A stretch of 64,000 nucleotides of DNA. It comes from Axinella damicornis (lineage: Eukaryota; Porifera; Demospongiae; Axinellida; Axinellidae). Both the position numbers and the translations under genes were made by a program. Numbering within the stretch: position 1 is the stretch's first letter; every line of letters starts with the position of its first letter. Shown piece by piece: positions 34,901-46,900 of the stretch. The stretch covers positions 14,716,048-14,780,047 of the forward strand of contig OZ007509.1 in the NCBI GenBank assembly GCA_963931865.1. Direction: 5' to 3'. The notes below the pieces were generated by a model. That model searched no databases. It had not been told where the DNA came from and saw only the letters and a list, made by a program, of their open reading frames with translations.

Positions 34901-37900
34901 CACATTCACTCACACAAGCACTAGCTTATCGTAAATCGTAAAGGCAGGGCAGCTATACTGCTGCAGGAGGCCTGGACAGCATTCCAACACTGCAGGCAAG
35001 ACTTTGCCTGTCGCGGTACGAGCAAATTAAATGCTCACAATGGGCTACAGGCGGAACCTGGGACTGAGAGCTCTGTTAGAATTATCACCTATATCTACAG
35101 CTCTACTCTGGCATGTGCACATACTATCCACGGTCTATGTGACTGTATCTATCCTCTTTGCTTCCCCTTCCCCTCCCTCCCAATTGGTATAGGTAATCAC
35201 ATGGGGTTCGAGTGCAATTTGGGAAATAATTGCACGAGCAACAGGCAAAGTAATTGCACGAGCGATAGCGAGTGCAATTTATGACTGTTGTGAGTGCAAT
35301 TATTCCCAAATGGCACGAGAATACATGTGATTAAATACTAATCATGTACTTCCAGGCATGGCATGGTCGAAAGCAAGCGGCTTGAGCGATTAAAGCCACG
35401 CCCCAGCCACAAAAGCGCTCGAAGCGCGCGAGCGAACTACACGCTACTAGTACCGCTTATCTTATTCGCTCAGAGTACTGACCTGTTCTTCAGTTGTGTA
35501 GTGAAGCTTTAGGACGGAAGCGCGGTGTTGCAACTGACACCCCCAGGGTCCCAAAACAGCAGCACAGAGCCTGTGTGCGCATAACAGCCACGAACAGTAC
35601 GGCTGCAGCGCTACTAGCGCCACCGTTTCTGTGACAACACTTTCGCCACGCCATCGTTCGGTTCTCACAGCGTTTCTTCAGCTCAGGTACAGAAAGCTTA
35701 AACAACGCGAGCGCTCACACTGTACAGCCATTTTCAATTGTTGCTAATGAAAACGAGGCGTAGCCATGACGCGGACGCTCGTTGCTAGGGCGGAGCTTCA
35801 CCTGATTGGTTAGCGCGCGCCGCGGCCGCTTCGTAACCGTGCAATTTCTGACAGCCCTCGGGCTACAATAACCGTGCAATTTGGGAAAAAATTGCACACT
35901 TTTCTATGGGAGTAAATGTATGGCAACTATAATAAGTATGTGATTATCGTGATAACCAGCTGGAGGCTGCCCACCGAACGGCGAGTATAAATACATCTCA
36001 GACTTGATAGCCTTAGAGGGCAATGTTCCTTTTTCTCCTCGCAACCTGCCCCCCGCACTTACAGCAATTACCACCCCACTAAAGGCGGGGGCATGGAGAG
36101 ATGCTCTGAGCTCCCACCCAGACAGGAGCTTCTGTCAATACATCACAGAAGGCCTCGAGAGGGGTTTCCGGATAGGATTCAACTACACATCACATTCAAT
36201 ACGCAGCGTCAAAGGCAACATGTTGTCAGCTACCCAGCATCCCCAGGTAGTAACGGACTACATAACCAGGGAGTGCGCTGAGGGGAGGATGCTTGGGCTG
36301 GCGCAAGGAGACCAGATAGACGGGCTGCACGTCAGTCGCTTTGGAGTGATACCAAAGAAAAATCAACCAGGGAAGTGGAGACTCATCACGGACTTATCAT
36401 CTCCAGACGGAGCCAGCGTGAACGATGGGATTGACCCAGCATTCTGTTTCCTGGTCTAAGCATCAATCGATGATGCAGCAGCTCATATCCTCACTCTGGG
36501 AGGAGGGACTCTCCTGGCAAAGTTGGACATCAAAAGTGCTTATCGCACAGTCCCGGTACATCCTGACGATAGGCCCCTTCTCGCAGTGAAGTGGCAAGGA
36601 AAGGTCTACATTGATATGGCACTTCCTTTTGGCCTGAGATCAGCTCCAAAGATCTTCAACTCCATAGCTGATGCGCTGGAGTGGATCATTGCACAGGAAG
36701 TCACCGACCCAGTCCTCCACTACCTCGATGATTTCCTTTTCTTCGGAGCTCCCAAAACGGACAACTGCTACAAGGCCTTGCGCGCAGCCAAGGGTGCTTG
36801 CAGTACACTGGGTGCCCCTCTGGCAGAGGAGAAATCAGAAGGCCCAAGTGTAATGTTGCCATTCGTGGGCATAGAAATGGACACTGAGGCCCTTGAATTG
36901 TGGCTCCCAACAGAAAAATTGCTACGGCTAAAAAGCCTGCTGGCTTCATGGCAGGGTAGAAAGGCCTGCACGAAACGAGAGCTGCTGTCCTTGATAGGAC
37001 ACTTACAGCATGCGTGCAAAGTAGTCAAACCGGGCCGTACCTTCTTGAGGAGAATGATTGATCTGTCCACCACAACCACAGAACTGCACCATCACATCCG
37101 CCTCAATTTGGGATTTCGATCTGACATGTGCTGGTGGGCAACATTCCTACTGGGGTGGAATGGAGTGGGAATGCTCTCCACTCTGGGTCACCTAACTCCT
37201 CAAGCGACAGTGACCTCGGATGCTTCCGGCAAATGGGGGTGCGCCGCCTTTTGTGGCTCAGATTGGTTCCAGCTTCCGTGGCAGGGCAGATGGGAGGGGG
37301 TCCACATTACTATCAAAGAGCTCCTGCCAATCGTATTGGCAGGTGCAGTCTGGGGGAGACAATGGTCAGGGCTACGGATCCAATGTCTCTGTGACAATGC
37401 CGCAGTGGTGGCAATCGTCAATTCCGGGTCCAGCAAGCACCCACTGGTAATGCACCTGATGCGGTCACTTTTCTTCATCGCAGCCCACTTCAAGTTCACA
37501 CTTGTTGCTAGCCATATTCCGGGCAAAGCTAATCAAGCTGCAGACGCACTATCCCGGGATAATTGTCCATCCTTTCTCTCCCTTGTGCCTCAGGCCAATG
37601 CGCACCCGACTCCGATACCACCAGAACTCCTTCAACTGCTGCTGCTCCGCAAGCCAGACTGGACATCCGACAGTTGGAGACAGATGTTCAGTTCTACTAT
37701 TCAAAAGGTTTAGCAAAATCCACCCTTCGTGCGTACCAGTCAGGCAAATGCCGATACACCAAGTTCTGTATAGAGGCTGACATCAGCCCATTGCCTGTAT
37801 ATCCGAACAGCATCTATGTTTATTTGTATCGTTTGTAGCTAAGCAAGGATTAACCCTTTAACCACCGAATTCTTCCCACCAAGACAACACATTTTCATGC

Positions 37901-40900
37901 ATTCAGCGCACACCACTTTCGTAGGTACTCCTCTCCCACAGCATTCGCTCCTCGGCGGCCAAACTTGGTGGGGCCCGCACACATGGAGAGACCTCTCTGG
38001 CAATACCGTTAATGATATTCATGACCCCCACAAGCCCAGCAATTGGAGGTCAAAGGTGGATGTCAGCCGGATTTTCGCCCAGCATTTCCCTAAACTTGGG
38101 CCAGATCTGACTGATGGCACACCTTACACCACCAATTTGCAGGTTTTCTTGAGGCCCTGGGTGGGGTCTATGAATATCATTAGAATCAAAAATTCTCGGG
38201 TCAATGAATCTCATTAAAATCAAAAAACGCCCACCACAGGCCGAAGGGGGGGCTGCCGCCCCCCCTTCGAAACCCCCCCGCTTGTACGTTTAGTGGGGGA
38301 GGCGCGCCGAAATCTGACCAAATTTTTGAGTTCGTGCCTTAAAGTCGTCCCTAGGCCATCTGAAGACTTTTTGGTCTCTTTTTGGACTGGCGAGAAGCCC
38401 TACAAGTGCATAGGGTCTAAATGACGCCTATAGACGTCAATGGGGCTTAAAGGGTTAATGAGATTCATAGTTGGTGAGAATGGGCCCTCAAAACGGCCTA
38501 GACTTGCACTGTGAGCCAGTTTGGGATAGTTTGCCGATTTTTAATGAGATTCATTGATCCTCCATGCACATATTAACCCTTTAACCACCGAATTCTTCCC
38601 ACCAAGACAACACATTTTCATGCATTCAGCGCACACCACTTTCGTAGGTACTCCTCTCCCACAGCATTCGCTCCTCGGCGGCCAAACTTGGTGGGGCCCG
38701 CACACATGGAGAGACCTCTCTGGCAATACCGTTAATGATATTCATGACCCCCCACAAGCCCAGCAATTGGAGGTCAAAGGTGGATGTCAGCCGGATTTTC
38801 GCCCAGCATTTCCCTAAACTTGGGCCAGATCTGACTGATGGCACACCTTACACCACCAATTTGCAGGTTTTCTTGAGGCCCTGGGTGGGGTCTATGAATA
38901 TCATTAGAATCAAAAATTCTCGGGTCAATGAATCTCATTAAAATCAAAAAACGCCCACCACAGGCCGAAGGGGGGGCTGCCGCCCCCCCTTCGAAACCCC
39001 CCCGCTTGTACGTTTAGTGGGGGAGGCGCGCCGAAATCTGACCAAATTTTTGAGTTCGTGCCTTAAAGTCGTCCCTAGGCCATCTGAAGACTTTTTGGTC
39101 TCTTTTTGGACTGGCGAGAAGCCCTACAAGTGCATAGGGTCTAAATGACGCCTATAGACGTCAATGGGGCTTAAAGGGTTAATGAGATTCATAGTTGGTG
39201 AGAATGGGCCCTCAAAACGGCCTAGACTTGCACTGTGAGCCAGTTTGGGATAGTTTGCCGATTTTTAATGAGATTCATTGATTCTCCATGCACATATTAA
39301 CCCTTTAACCACCGAATTCTTCCCACCAAGACAACACATTTTCATGCATTCAGCGCACACCACTTTCGTAGGTACTCCTCTCCCACAGCATTCGCTCCTC
39401 GGCGGCCAAACTTGGTGGGGCCCGCACACATGGAGAGACCTCTCTGGCAATACCGTTAATGATATTCATGACCCCCCACAAGCCCAGCAATTGGAGGTCA
39501 AAGGTGGATGTCAGCCGGATTTTCGCCCAGCATTTCCCTAAACTTGGGCCAGATCTGACTGATGGCACACCTTACACCACCAATTTGCAGGTTTTCTTGA
39601 GGCCCTGGGTGGGGTCTATGAATATCATTAGAATCAAAAATTCTCGGGTCAATGAATCTCATTAAAATCAAAAAACGCCCACCACAGGCCGAAGGGGGGG
39701 CTGCCGCCCCCCCTTCGAAACCCCCCCGCTTGTACGTTTAGTGGGGGAGGCGCGCCGAAATCTGACCAAATTTTTGAGTTCGTGCCTTAAAGTTGTCCCT
39801 AGGCCATCTGAAGACTTTTTGGTCTCTTTTTGGACTGGCGAGAAGCCCTACAAGTGCATAGGGTCTAAATGACGCCTATAGACGTCAATGGGGCTTAAAG
39901 GGTTAATGAGATTCATAGTTGGTGAGAATGGGCCCTCAAAACGGCCTAGACTTGCACTGTGAGCCAGTTTGGGATAGTTTGCCGATTTTTAATGAGATTC
40001 ATTGATTCTCCATGCACATATTAACCCTTTAACCACCGAATTCTTCCCACCAAGACAACACATTTTCATGCATTCAGCGCACACCACTTTCGTAGGTACT
40101 CCTCTCCCACAGCATTCGCTCCTCGGCGGCCAAACTTGGTGGGGCCCGCACACATGGAGAGACCTCTCTGGCAATACCGTTAATGATATTCATGACCCCC
40201 CACAAGCCCAGCAATTGGAGGTCAAAGGTGGATGTCAGCCGGATTTTCGCCCAGCATTTCCCTAAACTTGGGCCAGATCTGACTGATGGCACACCTTACA
40301 CCACCAATTTGCAGGTTTTCTTGAGGCCCTGGGTGGGGTCTATGAATATCATTAGAATCAAAAATTCTCGGGTCAATGAATCTCATTAAAATCAAAAAAC
40401 GCCCACCACAGGCCGAAGGGGGGGCTGCCGCCCCCCCTTCGAAACCCCCCCGCTTGTACGTTTAGTGGGGGAGGCGCGCCGAAATCTGACCAAATTTTTG
40501 AGTTCGTGCCTTAAAGTCGTCCCTAGGCCATCTGAAGACTTTTTGGTCTCTTTTTGGACTGGCGAGAAGCCCTACAAGTGCATAGGGTCTAAATGACGCC
40601 TATAGACGTCAATGGGGCTTAAAGGGTTAATGAGATTCATAGTTGGTGAGAATGGGCCCTCAAAACGGCCTAGACTTGCACTGTGAGCCAGTTTGGGATA
40701 GTTTGCCGATTTTTAATGAGATTCATTGATCCTCCATGCACATATTAACCCTTTAACCACCGAATTCTTCCCACCAAGACAACACATTTTCATGCATTCA
40801 GCGCACACCACTTTCGTAGGTACTCCTCTCCCACAGCATTCGCTCCTCGGCGGCCAAACTTGGTGGGGCCCGCACACATGGAGAGACCTCTCTGGCAATA

Positions 40901-43900
40901 CCGTTAATGATATTCATGACCCCCCACAAGCCCAGCAATTGGAGGTCAAAGGTGGATGTCAGCCGGATTTTCGCCCAGCATTTCCCTAAACTTGGGCCAG
41001 ATCTGACTGATGGCACACCTTACACCACCAATTTGCAGGTTTTCTTGAGGCCCTGGGTGGGGTCTATGAATATCATTAGAATCAAAAATTCTCGGGTCAA
41101 TGAATCTCATTAAAATCAAAAAACGCCCACCACAGGCCGAAGGGGGGGCTGCCGCCCCCCCTTCGAAACCCCCCCGCTTGTACGTTTAGTGGGGGAGGCG
41201 CGCCGAAATCTGACCAAATTTTTGAGTTCGTGCCTTAAAGTCGTCCCTAGGCCATCTGAAGACTTTTTGGTCTCTTTTTGGACTGGCGAGAAGCCCTACA
41301 AGTGCATAGGGTCTAAATGACGCCTATAGACGTCAATGGGGCTTAAAGGGTTAATGAGATTCATAGTTGGTGAGAATGGGCCCTCAAAACGGCCTAGACT
41401 TGCACTGTGAGCCAGTTTGGGATAGTTTGCCGATTTTTAATGAGATTCATTGATTCTCCATGCACATATTAACCCTTTAACCACCGAATTCTTCCCACCA
41501 AGACAACACATTTTCATGCATTCAGCGCACACCACTTTCGTAGGTACTCCTCTCCCACAGCATTCGCTCCTCGGCGGCCAAACTTGGTGGGGCCCGCACA
41601 CATGGAGAGACCTCTCTGGCAATACCGTTAATGATATTCATGACCCCCCACAAGCCCAGCAATTGGAGGTCAAAGGTGGATGTCAGCCGGATTTTCGCCC
41701 AGCATTTCCCTAAACTTGGGCCAGATCTGACTGATGGCACACCTTACACCACCAATTTGCAGGTTTTCTTGAGGCCCTGGGTGGGGTCTATGAATATCAT
41801 TAGAATCAAAAATTCTCGGGTCAATGAATCTCATTAAAATCAAAAAACGCCCACCACAGGCCGAAGGGGGGGCTGCCGCCCCCCCTTCGAAACCCCCCCG
41901 CTTGTACGTTTAGTGGGGGAGGCGCGCCGAAATCTGACCAAATTTTTGAGTTCGTGCCTTAAAGTCGTCCCTAGGCCATCTGAAGACTTTTTGGTCTCTT
42001 TTTGGACTGGCGAGAAGCCCTACAAGTGCATAGGGTCTAAATGACGCCTATAGACGTCAATGGGGCTTAAAGGGTTAATGAGATTCATAGTTGGTGAGAA
42101 TGGGCCCTCAAAACGGCCTAGACTTGCACTGTGAGCCAGTTTGGGATAGTTTGCCGATTTTTAATGAGATTCATTGATTCTCCATGCACATATTAACCCT
42201 TTAACCACCGAATTCTTCCCACCAAGACAACACATTTTCATGCATTCAGCGCACACCACTTTCGTAGGTACTCCTCTCCCACAGCATTCGCTCCTCGGCG
42301 GCCAAACTTGGTGGGGCCCGCACACATGGAGAGACCTCTCTGGCAATACCGTTAATGATATTCATGACCCCCCACAAGCCCAGCAATTGGAGGTCAAAGG
42401 TGGATGTCAGCCGGATTTTCGCCCAGCATTTCCCTAAACTTGGGCCAGATCTGACTGATGGCACACCTTACACCACCAATTTGCAGGTTTTCTTGAGGCC
42501 CTGGGTGGGGTCTATGAATATCATTAGAATCAAAAATTCTCGGGTCAATGAATCTCATTAAAATCAAAAAACGCCCACCACAGGCCGAAGGGGGGGCTGC
42601 CGCCCCCCCTTCGAAACCCCCCCGCTTGTACGTTTAGTGGGGGAGGCGCGCCGAAATCTGACCAAATTTTTGAGTTCGTGCCTTAAAGTCGTCCCTAGGC
42701 CATCTGAAGACTTTTTGGTCTCTTTTTGGACTGGCGAGAAGCCCTACAAGTGCATAGGGTCTAAATGACGCCTATAGACGTCAATGGGGCTTAAAGGGTT
42801 AATGAGATTCATAGTTGGTGAGAATGGGCCCTCAAAACGGCCTAGACTTGCACTGTGAGCCAGTTTGGGATAGTTTGCCGATTTTTAATGAGATTCATTG
42901 ATTCTCCATGCACATATTAACCCTTTAACCACCGAATTCTTCCCACCAAGACAACACATTTTCATGCATTCAGCGCACACCACTTTCGTAGGTACTCCTC
43001 TCCCACAGCATTCGCTCCTCGGCGGCCAAACTTGGTGGGGCCCGCACACATGGAGAGACCTCTCTGGCAATACCGTTAATGATATTCATGACCCCCCACA
43101 AGCCCAGCAATTGGAGGTCAAAGGTGGATGTCAGCCGGATTTTCGCCCAGCATTTCCCTAAACTTGGGCCAGATCTGACTGATGGCACACCTTACACCAC
43201 CAATTTGCAGGTTTTCTTGAGGCCCTGGGTGGGGTCTATGAATATCATTAGAATCAAAAATTCTCGGGTCAATGAATCTCATTAAAATCAAAAAACGCCC
43301 ACCACAGGCCGAAGGGGGGGCTGCCGCCCCCCCTTCGAAACCCCCCCGCTTGTACGTTTAGTGGGGGAGGCGCGCCGAAATCTGACCAAATTTTTGAGTT
43401 CGTGCCTTAAAGTCGTCCCTAGGCCATCTGAAGACTTTTTGGTCTCTTTTTGGACTGGCGAGAAGCCCTACAAGTGCATAGGGTCTAAATGACGCCTATA
43501 GACGTCAATGGGGCTTAAAGGGTTAATGAGATTCATAGTTGGTGAGAATGGGCCCTCAAAACGGCCTAGACTTGCACTGTGAGCCAGTTTGGGATAGTTT
43601 GCCGATTTTTAATGAGATTCATTGATTCTCCATGCACATATTAACCCTTTAACCACCGAATTCTTCCCACCAAGACAACACATTTTCATGCATTCAGCGC
43701 ACACCACTTTCGTAGGTACTCCTCTCCCACAGCATTCGCTCCTCGGCGGCCAAACTTGGTGGGGCCCGCACACATGGAGAGACCTCTCTGGCAATACCGT
43801 TAATGATATTCATGACCCCCCACAAGCCCAGCAATTGGAGGTCAAAGGTGGATGTCAGCCGGATTTTCGCCCAGCATTTCCCTAAACTTGGGCCAGATCT

Positions 43901-46900
43901 GACTGATGGCACACCTTACACCACCAATTTGCAGGTTTTCTTGAGGCCCTGGGTGGGGTCTATGAATATCATTAGAATCAAAAATTCTCGGGTCAATGAA
44001 TCTCATTAAAATCAAAAAACGCCCACCACAGGCCGAAGGGGGGGCTGCCGCCCCCCCTTCGAAACCCCCCCGCTTGTACGTTTAGTGGGGGAGGCGCGCC
44101 GAAATCTGACCAAATTTTTGAGTTCGTGCCTTAAAGTCGTCCCTAGGCCATCTGAAGACTTTTTGGTCTCTTCTTGGACTGGCGAGAAGCCCTACAAGTG
44201 CATAGGGTCTAAATGACGCCTATAGACGTCAATGGGGCTTAAAGGGTTAAAGCACCAGACTATAAAATGCTACTTGTCAGCTGTTCGTCATTTACAGATA
44301 TCCAACGGCTTTAAAGACCCATTTACGGGCGAGCAGGACCCGCCTGCCTATAACTCCCGCTCTATTATCCAAGATGAGGGAAGTATGGGGAGATTCGAGT
44401 GTAGGCACGGAAGTAACCATGATTTGGGCAGCATGCTGTTTAGCTTTCTTTGGGTTCCTTCGTCTTGGGGAGCTTACAGTCCCGTCAGACAAAGAGTATG
44501 ACCCTCAGACCCATCTTGGCCTAACAGATAACTCATTTGATCATCCAATATGCCCATCCAGAATGGCAGTGGTAATAAAACAATCAAAAACTGATCCCTT
44601 CAGGAAAGGAGTGACCCTGAGCTTAGGAAGAACCTCCAACAAGCTTTGCCCGGTGGCAGCAATGGCCGCGTACTTAGTGAAACGAGGCCAAAGACCAGGG
44701 CCACTCTTTCAGTTCCAAGATGGTCGGTTTCTCACACGCCAGCGTATGGTGGATTACGTTCAAGAAGCGTTACACACGGCAAAGGTTGAGGCGAGCTCCT
44801 ACAACGGTCACAGCTTCCGTATAGGAGCAGCAACCACAGCGGCTGCGAAAGGTCTGAAAGACTCGCTCATCAAGACCTTGGGACGGTGGGAAAGCACTGC
44901 ATATCTGCGGTATGTTCGCATTCCAAGAGAACAACTTGCAAGCTACACTAGTATACTTGCATCCTGATCATCTGTGTTTCCTCTTTTTTATACTGCCATT
45001 CCTTTATCTATGGACATGTTCAGGTGGAAATGCTGTACTAATCATGCTGAACGCGTTCAACACGGTTACGCACAGGCTCTTACAATGGGTGCCTGGGGGG
45101 ATAAAAACTTGCAAGTTTTTTTCCTCCTTGGGCCAGGGTGGAGGTGTACCCTCCACTCCTAATTGAATTATCCTCCCAGGCACCAGGTTTTTTTACCTGG
45201 ACAAGGATATCCCAATTTCTGTACTTCCGCCAAACCACACGGACTATGCATCCGTGGCATCATCGGGACGAAGAAGGGCTACGGGACCACACCAGGTCAG
45301 CTCTGTGGTGGGTGGTACCGACAAACGTTAAATGAGCAAGTTAAACCAAGTTAACGTGGAGGGGAGGTCCACACGGCTCTAGCGTGCGCCGCCAATGCGG
45401 CCGCATATCAACGCATGCGCATAATTCAAAGGTATGTACGCGCTTGGCGGAGACTTGGTTAAAAGCAGCTGCAACAGCACATAAACTCACTCTCTCAGAA
45501 GCTAGCTGCAGCCTATACAGCAGTCGCAGGCAGTTCTCCCACCCACCCAACTCCCGTTCTTTTATTTTAATTTTCAATTCCCCTCCGTCGGGTTCTACCC
45601 GACGTGATCGGTACGGAATTGGGCCAGGGTGGAGGTGTACCCTCCACTCCTAATTGAATTATCCTCCCAGGCACCAGGTTTTTTTACCTGGACAAGGATA
45701 TCCCAATTTCTGTACTTCCGCCAAACCACACGGACTATGCATCCGTGGCATCATTGGGACGAAGAAGGGCTAAGGGACCACACCAGGTCAGCTCTGTGGT
45801 GGGCGGTACCGACAAACGTTAATCTCATTTAAGATTCATTCTATAGCACCTCTAGCTCTGAGTCTAATAACATCTCTAAATTGCACATGATGCATGTGAC
45901 CAATCATTATGGAGTGGATGTCATTGCAATTCACTTTGTGATCGTGAAGAGGTGGAGCCAAATATTAAAAATAAAATAACCGGTGAGAATAACAGCCTTG
46001 ACTTGTATCAGGTATGTACACTATTAGTGTACACATAATATTTTATAGAACAGAATACAATGTGACAGCGTAGCTATTTTCAGAAGAGAATGCGCTTGCA
46101 GTGAAATTTGAAGTACTTGCAAAGTCATCAAGACGTCTGAACCATAGGTAGCCTGTAGATTGATCTCATAGCTAACTCAGAGCAGCTTGACCACACGACC
46201 CTGCACTGCAGCAGACCAGTCCCAAGGGTAGAAGGCCCATTCCTCCCAGAAACTCTGCCACATGCAGCTGCCATCCAGTATAGCTACAAGACACAACCAT
46301 CTACAGTTGCTCCAGTTGTGTATAGCCATAACTCTGAGCTACCCATTCCAAACAAAATTCCACACACACTCACTAACTCGAACCAACTAAATCCGAGCCC
46401 ATTTTCTGAAAGGTCATCTTACCCCTGCAAAACTAAGTCAACTTTCTTTGGCCAGGGAACTGTTGGATGCCATTTCATTTTCCAGGCTGGTCTTCGACCT
46501 CTTGAGCAGCCTCACAAACATTTGTACTTACTCTAGCAAGCTATTCACGCTCAACTAGACAATCATCACATTCAATAAGCTATACAAGCTCCGTTCCATC
46601 TCTAAAGTGTTGTATACGAGTTCTTCAAAAGTTCTGCTGAACTGCATTAAAGCACCGACAGAGCCCACTTCAAAGGGCCACTTTCCTCATCGAAGGGAAA
46701 CACCCCTAAGTTACCACCATGGGAAGAAAGCCATGATTGTAAATAGTGCCATTGTGGTCATGTGACATCATTAATTATTCATAAGTCAGAATTGAACCAA
46801 TGCAATAAACAGGAGCATCCTGCATGTTTATAGCCTGTTCCATAGACCATGTAAGAGAGATATATGTACAGCATTCCCATGTGGTGCCTAGAGTAACCAT

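Larger units (their letters stand above)
37563..44967 (+). pseudogene. Ngaro-like tyrosine recombinase (ORF3), split by the MITE array
   Basis: The N-terminal core-binding part overlaps the RT frame end (about 37600-37850) and contains [18 protein letters not shown]. The insertion array begins at a TTAA at 37850. The frame resumes after the last TTAA at 44247-44250 with [13 protein letters not shown]. Catalytic residues can be placed: Arg in FLRLGEL, Lys in KTDPF, His and Arg in HSFRIGAAT, Trp in LGRWES and Tyr in YLRY. Two further frame changes occur: one just before the insertion (near 37825-37835) and one near 44325-44345. The protein would integrate circular DNA intermediates; this copy cannot. 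Confidence 0.85.
32257..45822 (+). mobile_element. Ngaro-like tyrosine-recombinase (DIRS-order) retrotransposon, decayed, with inserted MITE array
   Basis: Order on the + strand: repeat A1 (32257-32480), gag (about 32504-34619), reverse transcriptase plus RNase H (36004-37713), tyrosine recombinase (about 37600-44967, split), then B1 (45128-45331), A2 (45337-45564), B2 (45619-45822). A1/A2 and B1/B2 are near-identical pairs, so the ends are split direct repeats in the A1-B1-A2-B2 layout typical of Ngaro and PAT elements. No methyltransferase domain was recognised, which favours Ngaro. It sits in gene C intron 7 in the gene's own orientation. Gag, RT and recombinase frames all carry breaks and the recombinase is also interrupted by a 6.4-kb insertion, so it is not autonomous. 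Confidence 0.85.

Noticed and set aside
38541..43912. Frames of 61-87 codons repeated every 724 bp
   Set aside because: They are a by-product of the tandem MITE units and occur on both strands; composition is that of the repeat and there is no known domain.
37850..44250. CRISPR-like regular repeat
   Set aside because: The period is 724 bp, the repeat is a TTAA-bounded transposon unit, and the spacers (114 bp) are all the same sequence. The genome is eukaryotic.
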